From positions 51,129 through 102,574 of the forward strand of contig JANDJC010000005.1 in NCBI GenBank assembly GCA_024331045.1: a stretch of DNA of 51,446 nucleotides, read 5' to 3'. The notes below the pieces were generated by a model. That model had not been told where the DNA came from and made no database searches. It saw only the letters and a list, made by a program, of their open reading frames with translations. Origin of the DNA: Nitrospira sp. Lineage in GTDB: Bacteria; Nitrospirota; Nitrospiria; Nitrospirales; Nitrospiraceae. Positions 16,391-25,841 of the stretch are shown here, piece after piece. The position numbers and the translations under genes are program-made. The first letter of the stretch is position 1, and every line of letters begins with the position of its first letter.

Positions 16391-17647
16391 ATGCTGCGAT
16401 GGGAGCTGTGTGTAGTGGGGGCGTTCCAAGTCGGTTCGGCTCTTGGCCAAGTGGTCGGTGTTCGCTTGTTAACCGAGGTGCTGACGCCCTCAGTCTTTGG
16501 CGAAGCCAGCCTCTTGATGGGAGTGGCGGCCCTCATGACGAGCACGCTCGTCAATCCCTCGTTGCAGGCATTGTTGCGGCACTATCCGGCGGAAGGAGGA
16601 GTGGAGAACCAGGCGATCGTCGAAGCGGTCACCATGAAAAACATCGGGCGAGCCATCAAAGCGGCATTGCCCGTCTGTTTGCTTGTGAGCCTCATGGCTT
16701 TTCTGGTCGGATGGGCGACGCCGCTCGATGCGCTCCTCATCGCGGCCCTGGTGGGGGTGGATGGGCTCAGAATGTTTCAGACCGCCATCCTGAATGCCAC
16801 GCGCCAACATCGATGGTATGGAATCTGGCAAAACGGCGAGGCTTGGGGAAGACCCCTGGTCGCCTATGGAGCGGTCACCATGCTGGGGGGCGATGTGGAC
16901 GTCGTGCTGGCCTCCTTCGTCGTGACTTCCGGGGGGGTGTATCTGCTGCTTCGTCGAAAGACGCTGCCGGGGGTGAAGCCAGTCAATGGGCCGGAAGCGC
17001 AACGGTTGCTACAGGCTTTCAAGAGCTACACGGTCCCGCTGATTCCTATTGGGTTGATCGGCTGGATCTCTAACATGGCGGACCGCTACATGATCGGAGG
17101 ACTGCTTTCCAGTAAGGAGGTAGGTACCTACGTCGCGGTGTACGGTCTGGCGAGCCGTCCCACGCTCATGCTGTCGAGCATCGCCGAGACCGCCATTCGC
17201 CCCGCCTACTATGAGGCGCTCAGACAAAAATCAGCGGCGAGCAGAAAGTACCTCGCGGGGTGGTTTCTGATTGCGGCGCTTGGGAGCGTAGCTTTATGGG
17301 CGGGGTTTGCCCTATTTCATGAGGAGGTGGCGTCCTTGCTATTGGGGCCGGCCTTTCGCGATGGGGCATACCTCGCCCCGTGGATCGCCGCCGGCTATGG
17401 GCTGTTGGCGCTGACTCACATTACAACGCGCATTTGTTTTGCCTATGACGCGACGAAGAGCGTGCTGTTCAGCGAAACAGCCGGGGCTGTGCTCAGCGTG
17501 ATGGTTGGTTTTCCCATGATCTATTTCTACGGCCTCGACGGAGCGGCCATGGCGGTGCCTGTATACTTTGGCATGCAGTTGCTACTCTCCGCGTACCTCG
17601 CGCGGCAGTCAAGCAACGCGCGCTCAATTCCGTGTGATCAGCAGTAG
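16391..17647 (+). CDS. Wzx-type oligosaccharide flippase
   Basis: This 418-residue protein is hydrophobic throughout, with about 12 membrane segments. It begins with the typical flippase entry (FQVGSALGQVVGVRLLTEVLTPSVFGEASLLMG) and has YMIGGLLSSKEVGTYVAVYGLAS in the middle, a phrase characteristic of the MOP/Wzx superfamily (compare DRYMIG and VGTY). It would move the undecaprenyl-linked repeat unit across the inner membrane before polymerisation. AAAGGAG lies just upstream of the ATG at 16391, nine bases after the methyltransferase. Confidence 0.8.
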   Translation: MLRWELCVVGAFQVGSALGQVVGVRLLTEVLTPSVFGEASLLMGVAALMTSTLVNPSLQALLRHYPAEGGVENQAIVEAVTMKNIGRAIKAALPVCLLVSLMAFLVGWATPLDALLIAALVGVDGLRMFQTAILNATRQHRWYGIWQNGEAWGRPLVAYGAVTMLGGDVDVVLASFVVTSGGVYLLLRRKTLPGVKPVNGPEAQRLLQAFKSYTVPLIPIGLIGWISNMADRYMIGGLLSSKEVGTYVAVYGLASRPTLMLSSIAETAIRPAYYEALRQKSAASRKYLAGWFLIAALGSVALWAGFALFHEEVASLLLGPAFRDGAYLAPWIAAGYGLLALTHITTRICFAYDATKSVLFSETAGAVLSVMVGFPMIYFYGLDGAAMAVPVYFGMQLLLSAYLARQSSNARSIPCDQQ

Positions 17648-17652
17648 CGGTC

Positions 17653-18678
17653 ATGCGAATCTTTTACATTGGGAAACTGCGTGTGGGGACGACCTCGCTG
17701 GCTCGCATGAAGGTCTTGAATGATCTGGGCCATGAGACCGTGCCGTTCGACATCTCTGTTTTCGAATCCCAATCCTCTCGTTTGGTTCGGTCCATCGCGT
17801 GGCGACTCTATGCGGGGCCAATGGTCAGCAAGATCAATCGAGCGTTGTGGCAAGAGACGCAGCAGCTCACGGGTATCGATCTCCTGTGGGTGGATAAAGG
17901 CGTGTGGATCTATCCCGAAACACTTCAGCATTTGAAAGAAGCGACCGGCGCGCGGGCTCTCCACTATACGCCGGATTCGCAGTTTGTGATTCAACGGTCG
18001 CGGCACTTTATGGCGTCCATTCATCTCTATGACGTTTTCGTGACCACGAAAGAATGGGAGGTTGATCTCTACAAACAGGCTGGCGCCAAACAGGTGATTT
18101 TGACCTATCAGGGATTTGACAGTCGATTTTATCCGCGCACGGTTTCTGATCAGGAGCGAGCGCAATATGATTCCGACGTCTGTTTCATCGGCCACAGGCA
18201 GCCACACTATGCTCAACGGCTTAAGGCTCTTTCCACGATTGGGATTAAGCTACGGATTTGGGGGGATGCCTGGCCTGCCTATGCCAACAGTCACCCCTGG
18301 GCCAAGGGCCTGGTGAGTCCAGGTCTTTGGGGAGAAAGTTATCCGGTCGCCCTGGCCTGCGCCAAAATCGGTCTGGGGCTGCTCGGGAAACACATTCCGG
18401 AAACCTCGACGACCCGCACGTTTGAAATCCCGGCCATGGGAACATTTCTTCTTGCCGAACGGACTGAGCTGCATCAGCAACTCTTTGAAGAGGGGAAAGA
18501 GGCAGAGTTCTTTTCGTCGGACGACGAGATGATCGACAAGGTGAAGTTCTACCTGGCTCATGACGAAGCGCGCCGGCGTATCGCCGCCGCCGGCCGGGCC
18601 CGTTGCGAACGGAGCGGCTATTCGAGTGTCGATCTGTTGCGTCAGATCATTGCGGTCTTGGAACAATCAAATCAATGA
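17653..18678 (+). CDS. CgeB-like glycosyltransferase
   Basis: This 341-residue protein has an N-terminal half with MRIFYIGKLRVGTTSLARM and LLWVDKGVWI, and a C-terminal half with VCFIGHRQPHYAQRL and TSTTRTFEIPAMGTFLLAERT. This matches the CgeB / Glyco_trans_1_2 group, in which the protein reports on a donor at TRTFEIPA and ends with a helix (FYLAHDEARRRIAAAGR). It probably adds one sugar to the repeat unit. The stop codon overlaps the next start (ATGA at 18675-18678), so the two genes are translationally coupled. Confidence 0.75.
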   Translation: MRIFYIGKLRVGTTSLARMKVLNDLGHETVPFDISVFESQSSRLVRSIAWRLYAGPMVSKINRALWQETQQLTGIDLLWVDKGVWIYPETLQHLKEATGARALHYTPDSQFVIQRSRHFMASIHLYDVFVTTKEWEVDLYKQAGAKQVILTYQGFDSRFYPRTVSDQERAQYDSDVCFIGHRQPHYAQRLKALSTIGIKLRIWGDAWPAYANSHPWAKGLVSPGLWGESYPVALACAKIGLGLLGKHIPETSTTRTFEIPAMGTFLLAERTELHQQLFEEGKEAEFFSSDDEMIDKVKFYLAHDEARRRIAAAGRARCERSGYSSVDLLRQIIAVLEQSNQ

Positions 18679-20264
18679 TGACATCATCCGACCAAATTGA
18701 AGGAAAATCGCTGTTGCCGGTCGGGGCGATCACCTGGTATCTCGCCTTTTTGTTGTTGTTGATCGTGCTTCAGATTCTATGGAGCCAGGCAATCTCCGCC
18801 AAGGATTTCAATGCGCTCAACGTGCTTATGCCAGTTTCGTTCGGGCTGGCGAATCTCTTATTGGCCTGGAAACTGGTTCGGACATCGCACTTGGCCATCT
18901 GGAATCCGCTGTTTTGGCTGTTGTTAGTATGCGCGCTTTATTATGGCGTTGGTCAGCTTGCCCATCCGTTTGCCCATCCCGATACGGTTGGGCGGATCAA
19001 CACCCTTTACTTTGTCGATCCTCCTGGCCTTGCGAGGACCAATCTGCTCAATACGGTGGGAACGGCAGTGGTCGTCCTGGCCTATTTGGCAACGTGGCTT
19101 ATTGTGAAGCCAGGGGGAGAACGAGCCGATTCAGCCATGACCATCGAAGAGCGAGATCAGCGTAGCATTAAAGAGGCGAAATGGGCGGTGGTTTTATTTC
19201 TCTCTATTGGTCTTCCGGTCAAATATTTCCTTCAACTCCCGTACGATATAGGGCTATTCAACTGGGTTCTTCCTGGGAGCGTCAAATATCTGAGTTCACT
19301 GACGGGGGTAGCACTCATCCCTGTCTACTGGCTGTATAAAAAGCAAGGTGGGGTCTATCGGCCAATTTTCTATGGGTTATTGGTTTCTGATCTATCAGCC
19401 AGCTTGGTCTTGCTAAGCAAGCTAGGGCTAATCAAGACCGTGCTTTTTGTCGTCTTGGCGACGCAGTTAGTAAAACCTGGCTACAAAAAACTTGCTATGA
19501 GTGGGCTGGCAATCATCATGACGTATGTGCTCGTCTTAAATCCGTTTGTCAATTTTGCGCGCGCCATGACAGGGCGAGCCACCACCACCAGTTTTTCCCA
19601 AGCCATGAATATAGTTGGAGAGTACAAAAAGCATGGGGCAGCCGAAGATCCGGTCTTCCCTCGGTCGCAATCCTGGTGGGTGAGACTAGCCTATTCTAAT
19701 GTTGAGCTCTTTGCCATGCGGGAATATGACCGGGGCCATTCGGGAACCACGATCTGGCGGGCCCCTTACATGTTGATTCCTCGTTTTCTCCTGCCAGATA
19801 AGCCGATCATGACTCCCGGCTTTGAGTTCACCTATCTGATCAGAGGAGACCAAAAGATTGAATCTTCGACAGGGTTGGGTGTGTTCGGGGAGGGCTACTG
19901 GCACGGTGGATGGTGGGGAGTGGTGGCAGCGGGAGCCATGGTGGGCATATTACTGGCTGCACTATACAGGTTTTCGATTCGTGTCATTGAAGGCTCTCTC
20001 TTCATGTTTTTGCCCATCACGTTGGGTGGCATTTTGTTGGGGTTGCGCATCGATGATTGGTTTGTGCCCACCTATATCGGTGGGATTGCGCAGATGATAC
20101 TGGTGTATCTGGTCATCAACTATGCCGTGCGGCCGATGTTTCAGAGTTTCGTTCGTGTTGATCAGAACAAGCATGTGAATGAAAGTGAGGGGGCCGTAGC
20201 ACAGACGAGCCTTCAGGAAGCTGATACCAGCCGACGGTTTCCGATCCTTTTCGGCAAGCCATAA
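18675..20264 (+). CDS. multi-pass membrane protein, candidate polysaccharide polymerase (Wzy-like)
   Basis: This 529-residue protein has roughly a dozen hydrophobic segments with short loops. A longer polar loop between about residues 300 and 410 contains RSQSWWVRLAYSNVELFAMREYDRGH and then APYMLIPRFLLPDKP, a pattern of Wzy/O-antigen-polymerase-like proteins that carry a large periplasmic loop. It sits between a glycosyltransferase and a YdcF-like gene, next to a flippase, which is where a polymerase is expected. No other Wzy candidate is present. Wzy proteins are poorly conserved, so the function is inferred from topology and context. I take the ATG at 18675, overlapping the previous stop, rather than the upstream frame extension. 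Confidence 0.65.
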   Translation: MMTSSDQIEGKSLLPVGAITWYLAFLLLLIVLQILWSQAISAKDFNALNVLMPVSFGLANLLLAWKLVRTSHLAIWNPLFWLLLVCALYYGVGQLAHPFAHPDTVGRINTLYFVDPPGLARTNLLNTVGTAVVVLAYLATWLIVKPGGERADSAMTIEERDQRSIKEAKWAVVLFLSIGLPVKYFLQLPYDIGLFNWVLPGSVKYLSSLTGVALIPVYWLYKKQGGVYRPIFYGLLVSDLSASLVLLSKLGLIKTVLFVVLATQLVKPGYKKLAMSGLAIIMTYVLVLNPFVNFARAMTGRATTTSFSQAMNIVGEYKKHGAAEDPVFPRSQSWWVRLAYSNVELFAMREYDRGHSGTTIWRAPYMLIPRFLLPDKPIMTPGFEFTYLIRGDQKIESSTGLGVFGEGYWHGGWWGVVAAGAMVGILLAALYRFSIRVIEGSLFMFLPITLGGILLGLRIDDWFVPTYIGGIAQMILVYLVINYAVRPMFQSFVRVDQNKHVNESEGAVAQTSLQEADTSRRFPILFGKP

Positions 20265-20267
20265 ACC

Positions 20268-20912
20268 ATGCGGATCCTTTCCGATATGGGTGTGAGATCA
20301 AAGCCGTCGGGGATAGGTATAAAAATGCCAAGGCTGGGCATGGCGGCGGCAGGCGCGTTCTGCCTGGGTTTCACGCTCTGGTGTTTCTTGAACGTTGGCC
20401 ATTGGCTTTCCGCGCCGAGGAGCGCTCCGCAAGAAGCCGACATCATTGTCGTGCTGGGAGGCGGAGAGAAGGATCGGGTTCGAAGAGCCATAGATCTCTA
20501 TAAAGACGGCTATGCCAGGCGAGTTCTTCTCACCGGCCTCACCGCGGATGCGGAGCGACGCGGCGATTTTCGCCTTCATTGGAGGACCAGGTTTCTGCTG
20601 GCAGGCGGCGTGCCGTTCGAGGTGCTGCTGTTCGACGATCAGTCGCGGAATTCCTACGAAGAGGCCAATAACACGGCGAAACTGATGAACGATCGGCAGT
20701 GGAGGTCGGCCCTGGTGGTCAGCGATCCGCCCCATCTGCGTAGGCTGGAAATGATTTGGCAGAAAGTCGCGTCGCAATACGGCATCGAGTATAGGCTAAT
20801 CGCGAGCGAGCCGAAAGGCTGGGATGCGGCTGAGTGGTGGCGAGAAAAAGTCTGGGCTAAGTTTGTGGGGATGGAGCTGGTGAAACTGGCCTACTATGCG
20901 GCGGTCTATTGA
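20268..20912 (+). CDS. YdcF/ElyC-type DUF218 protein
   Basis: This 214-residue protein has an N-terminal membrane anchor (about residues 23-45) and a DUF218 domain: ADIIVVLGGGEKDRVRRAIDL, then RVLLTGLT, SRNSYEEANNTAKLMN and ALVVSDPPHLRR. This family includes ElyC and SanA, which affect envelope and carrier-lipid homeostasis in E. coli; their reactions are not settled. YdcF-like genes are common within exosortase/EPS clusters. It starts three bases after the preceding stop. A 152-bp gap follows before the next gene. Confidence 0.8.
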   Translation: MRILSDMGVRSKPSGIGIKMPRLGMAAAGAFCLGFTLWCFLNVGHWLSAPRSAPQEADIIVVLGGGEKDRVRRAIDLYKDGYARRVLLTGLTADAERRGDFRLHWRTRFLLAGGVPFEVLLFDDQSRNSYEEANNTAKLMNDRQWRSALVVSDPPHLRRLEMIWQKVASQYGIEYRLIASEPKGWDAAEWWREKVWAKFVGMELVKLAYYAAVY

Positions 20913-21064
20913 GGTCGCTCCGGTCCATTTGGGATTCTCCATGTCGGAGTGAGTGATGGGGGTGAACCGAACTGCAGTGCGGGAGAAGGCGGCCTCTGTC
21001 ATTGTGGCCGAGCGGTGTGATCGTTGTTCCCTGACGAGTTGATATCGTTTTTACTAGGCTGCTG

Positions 21065-22204
21065 ATGAGAGCTATTCATACGGTCGCCTCCATTACGTAT
21101 GAAGCTGGAGGGCTTTCCTATTCGGTGGTGCGTCTCTGTGAGTCACTGATCAAACAGGGCCACGACATCACCTTGTCCGTGCTCAACGATCCCCCTCGCC
21201 TATCGTACCCTCACTTCGTCAGGGCGTTTCCCATGGGTATCGGACCCAGAAAATTGGGCCGGTCGCCGGCAATGGCTCGCTGGCTGGCGCGAGAGGGTTC
21301 TTCTCGAACCGTGGACATTTTGCACAGCCATAGCATGTGGATGATGCCGAATGTCTATCCGGGGATCGTGGCTCGCCGTTATCGCATCCCGCTGATTGTC
21401 TCGCCCAGAGGCACACTCTCCTCTTGGGCCATGGCCAGCGGCTCGTTTGTGAAACGGTTCTTCTGGCCTTTGGTGCAAAGGCCGGCTATCTCAGCGGCGG
21501 CGTGCTTTCACGCCACGGCGGAGTCGGAATATGAAGACATCCGGCGCCTGGGCTTTCGCCAGCCGGTGGCGATTATCCCGAATGGGATCGACATACCTGA
21601 GCCGATTCCAAAGCGGGAACAGCCCCTGCGGACCCTTTTGTTTCTGAGCCGGATTCATCCCAAAAAAGGCCTCGATCTGCTGTTGCCGGCGTGGCAGGCA
21701 GTACAGGATCATTTCCCTGCCTGGCGGCTGGTGATTGCCGGCCCAAGAGACAGCGACGGCTACTTGGAGAAGATGCAAGCGTTGGCTGCTCAATTGGAGT
21801 TGAAGCGCCTTGAGTTTATCGGCGAGGTCAAGGGGGCTCAAAAGTGGGAGACCTATTCCCAAGCCGATCTATTTGTGTTGCCCACCTACTCGGAGAATTT
21901 CGGCAACGTGGTGGCGGAAGCCCTGGCTAGCGGCATACCTGCTATCGTGTCCAAGGGGGCACCATGGGCTGGTTTGGTCGAGAAGCGGGCGGGGTGGTGG
22001 ATTGATATCGGCGTGGCTCCCTTGGTGAGCTGTCTCATGCAGGCCCTGGCCCTGTCTTCGGATCAATTAAGCGAGATGGGACAGCGGGGGCGGCGTTGGA
22101 TGCAGGAAGAATTCTCGTGGGATTGTTTGGGACACCGGATGACGCGTACCTACGAGTGGATTATCCATGGTGGAGTGAAGCCTGCCTGGGTGATTGATCG
22201 TTAG
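21065..22204 (+). CDS. glycosyltransferase family 4 protein
   Basis: A 379-residue GT-B enzyme. The N-terminal half has SITYEAGGLSYSVVRLCESL, ILHSHSMWMMPN and PLIVSPRGTLSSWAM. The C-terminal half has LFLSRIHPKKGLDLLLPAW, LVIAGPRDSDGYLEKM and the E-x7-E site in YSENFGNVVAEALASGIPAI. The HSHSMW and SPRGTLS phrases are typical of the WcaL/GumH-like branch of family 4, but the sugar cannot be read. It follows a 152-bp gap, the longest within this gene run, so a secondary promoter may be present there. Confidence 0.85.
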   Translation: MRAIHTVASITYEAGGLSYSVVRLCESLIKQGHDITLSVLNDPPRLSYPHFVRAFPMGIGPRKLGRSPAMARWLAREGSSRTVDILHSHSMWMMPNVYPGIVARRYRIPLIVSPRGTLSSWAMASGSFVKRFFWPLVQRPAISAAACFHATAESEYEDIRRLGFRQPVAIIPNGIDIPEPIPKREQPLRTLLFLSRIHPKKGLDLLLPAWQAVQDHFPAWRLVIAGPRDSDGYLEKMQALAAQLELKRLEFIGEVKGAQKWETYSQADLFVLPTYSENFGNVVAEALASGIPAIVSKGAPWAGLVEKRAGWWIDIGVAPLVSCLMQALALSSDQLSEMGQRGRRWMQEEFSWDCLGHRMTRTYEWIIHGGVKPAWVIDR

Positions 22205-22245
22205 CAGATCTGTATTGATGGACGAATCAGGGAGGCCACAATGTT

Positions 22246-23649
22246 TTGTTCAAAAACAACTGGGCGAAGAGACTGATGGATCTTGAATCGTTATATTTGA
22301 GACTGCCGATCACATGCCAGAATTTAGCAATACGATTCGAGGGATGGCGTGTACGGCGACGTCGATATGGCCGAGGGTATGCCGAAGCCGAAGCGGCGGT
22401 TCTCAGTCATGAAGGGTTCTCCCCTGAGGAACTCGCTCGCTATCGCAAGGAGCGTCTTGCTGCCCATCTGCGCGCCGCAGCGCAGACGCCCTTTTGGCAG
22501 GATCGCTTTGCCAGGTACGGGGTGGATCCTTATACGCAGGACCCATTCGTCGCGGTAAGCCGCTTGCCGCTGTTGACGAAAGAAGATGTCAAAGCGGAAA
22601 TAGAGGCTTTGCGGAACCCATCCTCGGCAACTGCTGAGCTGTTGCCGGTGCATACGAGCGGAACGACAGGCAGTGGGTTGGTGTTTGTTCAGACACGTAC
22701 TATGGAACAGGTGACATGGGCGACTTGGTGGCGTTACAGAGGTTGGCATGGCATTGATCGAAACGATTGGTGCGCATATTTCGGGGGGCGTTCTATTGTC
22801 CCATTGGCCCAGCATGATCCCCCATATTGGCGTTGGAACCATCCGGGGCGTCAGTTGCTTTTCAGCGCGTACCATCTGGGATCCGATACGGCGAAAGACT
22901 ATGCCAGAGCGCTATGCGAGGCAAAAATTGAGTGGATCCATGGTTATCCATCGGTGCTGGCGTTATTGGCGGTTTTCATCATAGAGCAGCAGCTGCCACT
23001 CCCCAAAGTTCGTATCATTACGGTGGGAGCAGAAAATCTTCTCCCATTTCAAAAGTCGATTATTACAAAGGCCTTTGGCGCGCCCGTTGTTCAACACTAT
23101 GGACAAGCCGAAGGGGTGGCAAATATTTCACAATGCCCAGAAGGTCGATTGCACGTCGATGAAGATTATGCCGGAGTAGAATTTGTACCTTTGGAGGGGT
23201 TGCAAGGATCATATAGAATCGTTGGGACGAATTGGCATAACCCCGCATTTCCTCTCTTGCGGTACGATACCGGAGATATCGCGTTTATCGATCATCGTGA
23301 TGGCTGTCCTTGCGGGCGATTGGGGCGAGTAGTTCGCGCCATCGACGGGCGGCAAGAAGATTATGTTGTGCTGCCCAATGGAGCTCGAATAGGTCGACTG
23401 GATCACGTTTTTAAGGACATGATGAATATCAGAGAAGCGCAGATTGTCCAACGACATAGCGGAGAGATTATTGTGCGTGTGGTACGCGGTGACTATTACA
23501 AGGCAACCGATGAACAAATGCTTATTCGCGAGCTTCGCAAGCGACTTGGTCAGGACATCGCAATTTCGATCCAATACACCGAATCCATCCAGAGAAGTCG
23601 GTCTGGAAAACTCCGTTTAGTTGTCAGGGAGCAGCCCACTAAGGAATAA
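22246..23649 (+). CDS. CapK/PaaK-type AMP-forming ligase (phenylacetate-CoA ligase family)
   Basis: This 467-residue protein shows the adenylate-forming signature: HTSGTTGSGLVFVQT (phosphate-binding loop), HYGQAEGVANISQ and YDTGDIAFI, plus the C-terminal lobe with RLDHVFKDMMNIREAQIV. The CapK branch is common in capsule and exopolysaccharide loci, and its acyl or amino acid substrate there is unknown. The start is unclear. TTG at 22246 has GGAGG ten bases upstream. An ATG at 22241 with better spacing is out of frame by one base, within a T-run. MDLESLYL at 22276 is an alternative. A one-base length error in that T-run would put the ATG in frame. Confidence 0.78.
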   Translation: MFKNNWAKRLMDLESLYLRLPITCQNLAIRFEGWRVRRRRYGRGYAEAEAAVLSHEGFSPEELARYRKERLAAHLRAAAQTPFWQDRFARYGVDPYTQDPFVAVSRLPLLTKEDVKAEIEALRNPSSATAELLPVHTSGTTGSGLVFVQTRTMEQVTWATWWRYRGWHGIDRNDWCAYFGGRSIVPLAQHDPPYWRWNHPGRQLLFSAYHLGSDTAKDYARALCEAKIEWIHGYPSVLALLAVFIIEQQLPLPKVRIITVGAENLLPFQKSIITKAFGAPVVQHYGQAEGVANISQCPEGRLHVDEDYAGVEFVPLEGLQGSYRIVGTNWHNPAFPLLRYDTGDIAFIDHRDGCPCGRLGRVVRAIDGRQEDYVVLPNGARIGRLDHVFKDMMNIREAQIVQRHSGEIIVRVVRGDYYKATDEQMLIRELRKRLGQDIAISIQYTESIQRSRSGKLRLVVREQPTKE

Positions 23650-23655
23650 GGTTCC

Positions 23656-25818
23656 ATGAAGCAAATCCTCCAAAACCTCAAAACCGGTGAGACGGAGATC
23701 GCGGAGGTGCCCTGCCCGGCTTGTCCGCCTGGGCACCTGCTGATTCGCACGGTGTGTACGGTGGTCTCACAAGGGACGGAGCGGATGTTGGTGGAGTTTG
23801 GCAAGGCCAATCTGTTGGAGAAGGCCCGCCAGCAGCCGGACAAGGTGCGGATGGTGCTCGACAAGATCAAGACCGACGGCCTGTTGCCGACGGTGGACGC
23901 CGTGCGCCACAAGTTGGACCAGCCCCTTGCCATGGGCTATTGCAACATGGGTGTGGTGATGGAGGTGGGAGCGGGCGTAACCGGCTTTTCGGTGGGCGAT
24001 CGGGTGGCCTCCAATGGCAAACATGCGCAGGTGGTCGCGGTTCCCAAACACCTTTGCGCCAAGGTGCCGGAGGCGGTGGGCGATGAAGCGGCGGCCTTTA
24101 CCGTGCTCGGGGCCATTGCGTTGCAGGGGGTGCGGCTGGTGCAGCCGACGCTGGGCGAAGCGGTCGTGGTGACCGGCCTCGGCCTGATCGGGCTCATTAC
24201 CGTGCAGCTTCTGCGCGCGCACGGCTGCCGCGTATTAGGCATTGATCTGGACCCGGCGAAGCTGGAACTGGCCAAGCGGTTCGGCGCCGAGACGGTTGAT
24301 CTCTCGCGCGGGGAAGATCCGGTGGCTGCCGCGGTGCGGTTTTCGCGCGGACGAGGGGTGGATGCCGTCGTGATCGCGGCCTCGACGACCAGCAACGAGC
24401 CGGTGCACCAGGCCGCGCTGATGTGCCGCAAACGAGGCCGCATCGTGCTGGTGGGCGTGGTGGGCCTGGAACTGTCGCGCGCCGATTTTTATGAGAAAGA
24501 ACTCACGTTCCAGGTGTCCTGTTCCTATGGGCCTGGCCGCTATGACGCCGCGTATGAAGAAGGGGGGCATGACTATCCCATCGGCTTCGTGCGCTGGACG
24601 GAGCAACGGAACTTCGAGGCGGTGCTGGACATGATGGCGGACGGCCGCCTGGACATGGCGCCCCTCATCACCCATCGGTTCGATCTGTCCCGCGCCGCGG
24701 AAGCGTATCGGCTGCTCACGGCCGGCGGCTCGTTGGGGATCGTGCTCCGCTATCCTGGACCGGAAGAGCAGTCGGATGAGGTGTTGCGGGCCCGGCAGGT
24801 ACGGCTGACCGAGGGGATTCCGCGGGCCACTCAACCTTGTGCTGCGGTGGTTGTGGGCTGTCTTGGGGCTGGTAACTATGCGGCGCAGATTCTGATTCCG
24901 GCCTTCAAGCAGACCTCGGCCGTTTTGAAAACGGTGATCTCGGCTAAGGGCGTCAGTGGGGTCCATACAGGCAAAAAACATGGCTTTGAGGAGACGGGGA
25001 CTGAGGCGTTCTCGGTACTTGCTGATCCTGCGATCAACACGGTGGTGGTCGCCACGAGGCATGATAGTCATGCCCACTATGTGTGCGAAGCGCTGCGGGC
25101 GGGCAAGCATGTTTTTGTTGAGAAGCCGTTGGCCATCCGGCGGGAGGAGCTGGCGGAGATTGAACAGACGTATGAGAAGGTCCACAGTGGCAAGGACAGG
25201 GCCCTGCTGCTGATGGTCGGCTTTAATCGTCGGTTTGCTCCCCACGTGCAAAAAATGAAGAGCCTGCTGGCGTCGGTTCGGGAGCCCAAAACGTTGGTGA
25301 TGACCGTCAACGCGGGAGCGATTCCCTTGGATCACTGGACTCAAGACCCTGACGTTGGTGGGGGGCGAATCATCGGAGAGGCTTGTCATTTCATCGACCT
25401 GGAGCGGTTCCTGGTCGGGGCGCCGATCGTGTCGGTGCAGGTGGCGGCGCAGGGGGCGGGATCAGGGGTGGGGCGGAAGGGGGCACTTGCTGATCAGGTG
25501 ACGATCACGTTGCGGTTTGCCGATGGATCGATGGGGACGGTGCACTATCTCTCCAATGGTCACAAGTCGTTTCCCAAGGAACGGCTTGAAGTCTTCTGCG
25601 CCGGGCGCATTCTGCAACTGGATAATTACCGGACCCTCTATGGATATGGGTGGCCTAGCTTTAAACGCATGGGGCTCTGGCGGCAGGACAAAGGACAGGC
25701 GGCTTGCGTTGCTGCTTTTGTCGAGGCCATTCGAGCAGGGCATGCTTCTCCTATTCCCTTCGCGGAACTGGTGGAAGTGACCAGAGCCACGTTCGATATT
25801 GTGGATGCGCTCGCGTAG
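23656..25818 (+). CDS. bi-domain oxidoreductase: zinc-type dehydrogenase fused to Gfo/Idh/MocA domain
   Basis: A 720-residue fusion. Residues 1-375 form a medium-chain alcohol dehydrogenase fold (VCTVVSQGTERMLVEFG, VMEVGAGVTGFSVGDRVAS, VVVTGLGLIGLITVQLL for NAD(P) binding). Residues of about 385-720 form a Gfo/Idh/MocA domain: VVVGCLGAGNYAAQILIPAF, VVVATRHDSHAHYVCEALRAGKHVFVEKPLAI, shown here in pieces. The EKPLA motif and the HFIDLERFLVG segment are typical. This fusion is widespread in surface-glycan clusters beside heparinase-like genes and probably modifies a nucleotide sugar. The product starts six bases after the ligase stop; the lyase follows after 23 bp. Confidence 0.84.
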   Translation: MKQILQNLKTGETEIAEVPCPACPPGHLLIRTVCTVVSQGTERMLVEFGKANLLEKARQQPDKVRMVLDKIKTDGLLPTVDAVRHKLDQPLAMGYCNMGVVMEVGAGVTGFSVGDRVASNGKHAQVVAVPKHLCAKVPEAVGDEAAAFTVLGAIALQGVRLVQPTLGEAVVVTGLGLIGLITVQLLRAHGCRVLGIDLDPAKLELAKRFGAETVDLSRGEDPVAAAVRFSRGRGVDAVVIAASTTSNEPVHQAALMCRKRGRIVLVGVVGLELSRADFYEKELTFQVSCSYGPGRYDAAYEEGGHDYPIGFVRWTEQRNFEAVLDMMADGRLDMAPLITHRFDLSRAAEAYRLLTAGGSLGIVLRYPGPEEQSDEVLRARQVRLTEGIPRATQPCAAVVVGCLGAGNYAAQILIPAFKQTSAVLKTVISAKGVSGVHTGKKHGFEETGTEAFSVLADPAINTVVVATRHDSHAHYVCEALRAGKHVFVEKPLAIRREELAEIEQTYEKVHSGKDRALLLMVGFNRRFAPHVQKMKSLLASVREPKTLVMTVNAGAIPLDHWTQDPDVGGGRIIGEACHFIDLERFLVGAPIVSVQVAAQGAGSGVGRKGALADQVTITLRFADGSMGTVHYLSNGHKSFPKERLEVFCAGRILQLDNYRTLYGYGWPSFKRMGLWRQDKGQAACVAAFVEAIRAGHASPIPFAELVEVTRATFDIVDALA

Positions 25819-25841
25819 GCCGGTGCTTCCGCCCTTATTCT

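Noticed and set aside
24235..25389. 384-codon minus-strand open frame inside the bi-domain oxidoreductase gene
   Set aside because: It is antisense to a clear enzyme with conserved motifs and has no protein features of its own; a GC-rich shadow frame.
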